Part shown: one piece after another, positions 10,292-13,063 of the stretch | Layout: each line of letters opens with the position of its first letter | Position numbering within the stretch: position 1 is the first letter of the stretch | DNA from: Pseudomonadota bacterium | Lineage (GTDB): Bacteria; Pseudomonadota; Alphaproteobacteria; Sphingomonadales; Sphingomonadaceae | NCBI GenBank assembly: GCA_023416515.1 | Contig: JAEZHP010000104.1 | Location: 1-13,063 of the forward strand | Reading direction: 5' to 3' | DNA: 13,063 bases | The notes under the pieces: model-generated | The model's input: only the letters and a program-made list of their open reading frames with translations | Told to the model about the DNA's origin: nothing | Databases searched by the model: none | Position numbers and translations under genes: made by a program

Positions 10292-10368
10292 GCCTGTCGA
10301 AGCCCTGCTTTTCTTGATGTGCTGAGCTAGGAAGAAGGAGAGGCCTTCGACAAGCTCAGGCCGAACGG
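10279..10368. repeat. REP-like inverted repeat pair, hutU-hutH gap
   Basis: Arms 10279-10305 and 10342-10368 are inverted copies matching at 24 of 27 positions, with a 36-nt centre. The left arm overlaps the hutU 3' end and supplies its stop (10289-10291). The right arm ends inside GGAG (10367-10370), the hutH ribosome binding site. Compared with the repeat in the previous gap, left arms are the same length and identical at 20 of 27 positions, and both centres are pyrimidine-rich then purine-rich, so this is one element type present twice. A folded mRNA would lock part of the hutH binding site in the stem. Confidence 0.87.
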
Positions 10369-10370
10369 AG
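10367..10370 (+). promoter_or_regulatory. hutH ribosome binding site, part-borne by repeat
   Basis: GGAG lies 6 nt before the GTG at 10377. Its first two bases are the outer end of the repeat arm, so this site both decides the hutH start and could be affected by the hairpin. Confidence 0.75.
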
Positions 10371-10376
10371 TTTGTT

Positions 10377-11888
10377 GTGACTATCGACCTCAACCCCGGC
10401 TCGATCCCGCTCGCGACCCTGCGCGACGCCTGGGCCGGCGCCCCCGTCGCGCTCGCAACCACCGCCTGGGACGCGGTGCGCGCTTCCGCGGCGGCCGTCG
10501 GCGCGATCGTGAAGAGCGGCCGCACCGTCTACGGGATCAACACCGGCTTCGGCCTTCTCGCCCAGACCCGGATCCCGGCCGAGCGCCTTGCTGAGCTCCA
10601 GCGCAACCTCATCCTCTCGCACAGCGCCGGCCTCGGAGCGCCGCTGAGCGCGCAAGTCGTCCGCCTGATGATGGGCCTGAAAGCCATCGGCCTCGGCCGA
10701 GGAATGAGCGGAGTCCGCCCCGAAGTCGTCGAGCGGATCCTCGCGATGGTCGAAGCCGACGCGCTCCCGGTCATCCCGAGCCAGGGCTCGGTCGGCGCCT
10801 CGGGCGACCTCGCGCCGCTCGCTCACATGAGCGCCGCGATGCTCGGCGAAGGCCGCATCACCCTGCGCGGCGAGGACCTGCCCGCCGCCGAGGCGCTTCA
10901 GAAGCTCGGCCTCGATCCGCTCGTGCTCGGCCCCAAGGAGGGCCTGGCGCTGATCAACGGCACCCAGGCCTCGACCGCGATCGCGCTCGACACATTGTTC
11001 GCCGCCGAGCGCGTGTTCGGCGCCGCGCTAGTCTCGGGAGCGCTGTCGACCGACGCCCTGAAAGGCACCGACGTCGCCTTCGACCCGCGCATCCACGCGG
11101 CGCGCGGCCAGAAGGGGCAGATCGCCGTCGCCGAGATGCTTCGCGGCCTTCTCGCCGGCAGCGAGATCCGCCACAGCCATGACGACTGCGCCAAGGTGCA
11201 GGACCCCTACAGCTTCCGCTGCCAGCCGCAGGTGATGGGCGCGAGCCTCGACCTGCTGCGCAACGCTGCCGCGGTCCTCGAGATCGAGGCCAATGCGGTC
11301 ACCGATAATCCGATCATCTTCGGCGAAGACGGCCTGTCGGGCGGCAATTTCCACGCCCAGCCGGTCGCCTTCGCAGCCGACACCCTGACCATGGCCCTGT
11401 GCGAGATCGCTTCGATATCCGAACGGCGCACGGCCGTCCTCGTCGACCCAAAGATGAGCGGCCTTCCGCCCTTCCTGATTGCCGACAGCGGAGTGAATTC
11501 CGGCTTCATGATCGCCCAGGTCTCCGCCGCTGCCCTGGTTTCCGAGAACAAGTCGCTGGCCTGGCCGGCAAGCGTCGACACGGTGCCGACCTCGGCTGGC
11601 CAGGAGGACCATGTCTCGATGGCCACCCATGCCGGCGTGAAGGCGCGCCGGGTCGCCGGCAACGCCGCCGGAGTCATCGGAATCGAGCTTCTTGCGGCGG
11701 CGCAGGGCATCGACTTCCACCGCCCGCTCAAGAGCTCGCCGCCGCTCGAACAGGCGATGGCCGCGATCCGCGCTTCGGTGCCCTTCTACGACAAGGACCG
11801 CTACATGGCCGACGACATCGCCTGGGCTCAGCGCTCGGTGCTCGAAGGCGCCTTCGACGTCGGCCAGGACGTCCTAGTGCGGCACTGA
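10377..11888 (+). CDS. hutH: Histidine ammonia-lyase HutH
   Basis: HutH removes ammonia from L-histidine to give trans-urocanate, the first step of the pathway, using a 4-methylidene-imidazol-5-one (MIO) cofactor that the protein forms itself from Ala-Ser-Gly. That triad is present at 141-143 in SVGASGDLAPLAHM (138-151). Other marks are VYGINTGFG (51-59), with the catalytic Tyr52, LILSHSAGLG (78-87), with His82, and NGTQAS and TDNPIIF further on. The 503 residues are close to the usual 505-515. GTG at 10377 is the start: GGAG precedes it by 6 nt and family similarity begins nearby. The gene closes the hutI-hutU-hutH unit although it acts first in the route. Its last 15 nt overlap, antisense, the end of the convergent membrane-protein gene. 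No damaged residue was seen. Confidence 0.98.
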   Translation: MTIDLNPGSIPLATLRDAWAGAPVALATTAWDAVRASAAAVGAIVKSGRTVYGINTGFGLLAQTRIPAERLAELQRNLILSHSAGLGAPLSAQVVRLMMGLKAIGLGRGMSGVRPEVVERILAMVEADALPVIPSQGSVGASGDLAPLAHMSAAMLGEGRITLRGEDLPAAEALQKLGLDPLVLGPKEGLALINGTQASTAIALDTLFAAERVFGAALVSGALSTDALKGTDVAFDPRIHAARGQKGQIAVAEMLRGLLAGSEIRHSHDDCAKVQDPYSFRCQPQVMGASLDLLRNAAAVLEIEANAVTDNPIIFGEDGLSGGNFHAQPVAFAADTLTMALCEIASISERRTAVLVDPKMSGLPPFLIADSGVNSGFMIAQVSAAALVSENKSLAWPASVDTVPTSAGQEDHVSMATHAGVKARRVAGNAAGVIGIELLAAAQGIDFHRPLKSSPPLEQAMAAIRASVPFYDKDRYMADDIAWAQRSVLEGAFDVGQDVLVRH

Positions 11889-12371
11889 CCAGGCCACGGT
11901 TGTCAGGATGGCGGCCAAGAAGCCGACGAACAGAAGCCCGAGCAATCCGACGATGATGCCGAGAATGATCCCGCCGACGCTCATGATGTAGGGCGAGCGG
12001 TCGGCGAGGTGCTGGCCCAGCCGCTTGCCCTTGACCCCGAAGATGATCGCCGGGATCGCCGCGATCAGGCCCAGCGGCCAGAAAAAGAATCCGATCCCGC
12101 CGCAGACCAGCGAGATGATGGCATAATTGGTCGCCTGCCGCGAAGCCTCGCTCTGCGGCGACTGATAGCCGGTGGCGACGGGTCCGCTGGGCGCGAGCAT
12201 GAAGATGTCGGAGGGTCGATCGCCGACCATCTCGAAGTCGACGTCCCTGCCCGCCATCGGCTCCTCCGGCGACCGCCAATCGCCGCGCTCGAACGTCCGT
12301 CGCTGGCCGCTCGTATCGCTGATGATGCCGGTCCTTGCCGCGGGGTCCCAGTGGATGATCGTGCCGCGCAT
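11874..12371 (-). CDS. Cold-shock-like/DUF4190 membrane fusion protein
   Basis: A 165-residue protein in two parts. Residues 1-58 (MRGTIIHWDP, then TGIISDTSGQRRTFERGDW, and VDFEMVG) have the beta-strand pattern of a cold-shock-like OB domain, as found on many alphaproteobacterial membrane proteins; canonical RNA-binding aromatic motifs are not evident. A linker (59-79) leads to a DUF4190-type membrane part: YAIISLVCGGIGFFFWPLG (83-101) with AAIPAIIFGVKGKRLG (104-119), then GGIILGIIVGLLGLLFVG (133-150) continuing to about residue 158. So it should be a small inner-membrane protein with a cytoplasmic or periplasmic OB-like head; topology cannot be settled here. A GGAGG and a G run precede the ATG at 12371. 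Its 3' end overlaps hutH by 15 nt. Function is unknown; no link to histidine metabolism is implied. Confidence 0.85.
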   Translation of the reverse strand: MRGTIIHWDPAARTGIISDTSGQRRTFERGDWRSPEEPMAGRDVDFEMVGDRPSDIFMLAPSGPVATGYQSPQSEASRQATNYAIISLVCGGIGFFFWPLGLIAAIPAIIFGVKGKRLGQHLADRSPYIMSVGGIILGIIVGLLGLLFVGFLAAILTTVAWSVPH

Positions 12372-12438
12372 TTCCCCCGCCTCCCGAAAGCCATTTAGCG
12401 GACGCTAGCCCAAGGCAGTCGCGAGAGGAACCGGGGGG

Positions 12439-12711
12439 TCAGGCCGTTCCGCCCTGCTCTTCGGCCGCGGCCATCAGGTCCATGAGGTTGCGTGCCGCCT
12501 CCCGGTCCGCCTCCTCCTTGAACGCGACGTCGAGGTCCGGCGCCTCGCCGAGCGTGAACAGCAAGGCCCACAAGGCGAAGCGGCGCGCGCGATCGGTCTC
12601 CAGGCCGAGATCGACCTTCATCCGGTCGACCCCGGCGGTAAGCACTTCGGGTGACAAGGCCGCCAGATCGGTGGTTCCGAAATAACGCTGGAGCTGGTCG
12701 TCAAAGGTCAT
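12439..12711 (-). CDS. Conserved small protein of unknown function
   Basis: A 90-residue soluble, probably helical and acidic protein: MTFDDQLQRYFGTTDLAAL (1-19), then GVDRMKVDLGLETDRARRFA (27-46), ALWALLFTLGEAPDLDVAF (46-64) and a C-terminal helix ending in EEQGGTA. No signal, membrane segment or metal motif is seen. I recall close relatives as uncharacterised small proteins in sphingomonads but cannot name a family. The ATG at 12711 is preceded by GGGTGG. It lies 67 bp upstream of the cold-shock-like/DUF4190 gene on the same strand, so cotranscription is possible. No function is inferred. Confidence 0.78.
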   Translation of the reverse strand: MTFDDQLQRYFGTTDLAALSPEVLTAGVDRMKVDLGLETDRARRFALWALLFTLGEAPDLDVAFKEEADREAARNLMDLMAAAEEQGGTA

Positions 12712-12801
12712 TGCGCCACCCTACTCCGCCGACGTCGAACGGTCACGCTTCGCTCCTCTTTGGCGGGAGGAGAAGAGCCGAACCTCCGCCGCACTCCTCC
12801 C

Positions 12802-12820
12802 CGGATCGAACATCGATCCG
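12802..12820. terminator. Perfect hairpin right after a stop codon, possible terminator
   Basis: CGGATCGA-ACA-TCGATCCG is a perfect 8-bp stem with a 3-nt loop, directly downstream of the stop of the minus-strand gene at 12821-13063. No T run follows on the minus strand, so it is not a textbook intrinsic terminator. It may stabilise the mRNA end or be a chance palindrome. Confidence 0.35.
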
Positions 12821-13063
12821 TCACTGCTTGCAGTGGCCCATGGCTTCATGTTCGGCCGTGCACGTGGTCGCCGGGGGCGCGGAAGGCTCCTGCTTGGGAG
12901 CCGGTCGGGCAGCGCTCGGTTCCGCCCGCGCAGGCCGATCGGCGGGCGCCTGGCTGGCCGCCCGCGGGCGCGAGGCAGGAGTGGCGGGTTCCGCCCGCGG
13001 GGCGGGAGCGGCCGCGGGCGGGGACGAACCAGTGGGGGCGTTATGCTCAGCCGAGCGAGGCGA
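12821..13063 (-). CDS. C-terminus of Pro/Ala-rich protein with Cys/His/Met end
   Basis: The minus strand is open from the window edge to a TGA at 12821-12823, giving the last 80 residues of a protein that starts outside. Most of it is a low-complexity Pro/Ala/Arg linker (about 60 residues). The last 11 before the final Lys-Gln are CTAEHEAMGHC: two Cys with two His, a Met and two Glu, a set that could bind a metal such as copper or form a disulfide-closed loop. The composition is unlike a random shadow frame: the codons give a consistent Ala/Pro linker with the same Glu-Pro and Arg-Ala-Glu-Pro pattern repeated, and a stop next to the hairpin at 12802-12820. Whether the whole protein is exported cannot be seen. 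Function is not assigned; a copper-handling role is speculation. Confidence 0.6.
   Translation of the reverse strand, partial: SPRSAEHNAPTGSSPPAAAPAPRAEPATPASRPRAASQAPADRPARAEPSAARPAPKQEPSAPPATTCTAEHEAMGHCKQ

Noticed and set aside
12750..12775. Imperfect CTCCTC/GAGGAG inverted repeat in the 12712-12820 gap
   Set aside because: Stem of only about 6 bp in purine/pyrimidine-rich sequence and no T run; too weak to call a terminator or operator.

Overview
This is a compact, GC-rich window with genes on both strands and short gaps. The protein set suggests an alphaproteobacterium, most likely of the Sphingomonadales: Ala/Arg-rich proteins, short DUF3617-type lipoproteins, a cold-shock-like/DUF4190 fusion, and an intergenic repeat with the core CTGAGCYTGTCGAAG. 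The taxonomic placement is inference from style; there is no rRNA or other phylogenetic marker apart from uvrB.

Layout: (a) 1-271, the 5' end of a minus-strand secreted Pro/Ala-rich protein, divergent from a YciI-like gene (452-754). (b) uvrB on the minus strand (761-2959), divergent from a three-gene plus-strand unit of two tandem DUF3617-like lipoproteins and a VOC protein (3031-4484), the last translationally coupled. (c) Two minus-strand envelope genes, an exported protein and a lipoprotein (4491-5363), divergent from a second VOC gene (5456-5878). (d) The histidine utilisation (hut) locus, 5882-11888. A flavin reductase gene and hutG are coupled on the minus strand. hutI, hutU and hutH run on the plus strand from a 40-bp divergent gap. 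(e) A minus-strand tail: a cold-shock-like/DUF4190 membrane protein whose 3' end overlaps hutH, a 90-residue unknown protein, and the C-terminus of a Pro/Ala-rich protein ending in a Cys/His/Met cluster.

How the genes work together: HutH (histidine to urocanate and ammonia), HutU (urocanate to imidazolonepropionate), HutI (to formiminoglutamate) and HutG, an arginase-family enzyme (to glutamate and, by family function, formamide), form a complete four-step route. No HutC repressor, HutF or transporter lies in the window. The least ordinary points are: paired REP-like inverted repeats in both gaps of hutI-hutU-hutH, one supplying the hutU stop codon and part of the hutH ribosome binding site; a flavin reductase coupled to hutG; and Asn in place of the expected metal-ligand His in HutG. 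I see no CRISPR array, prophage, insertion sequence, tRNA or obviously new multi-gene system. No stretch over 300 bases lacks a gene.
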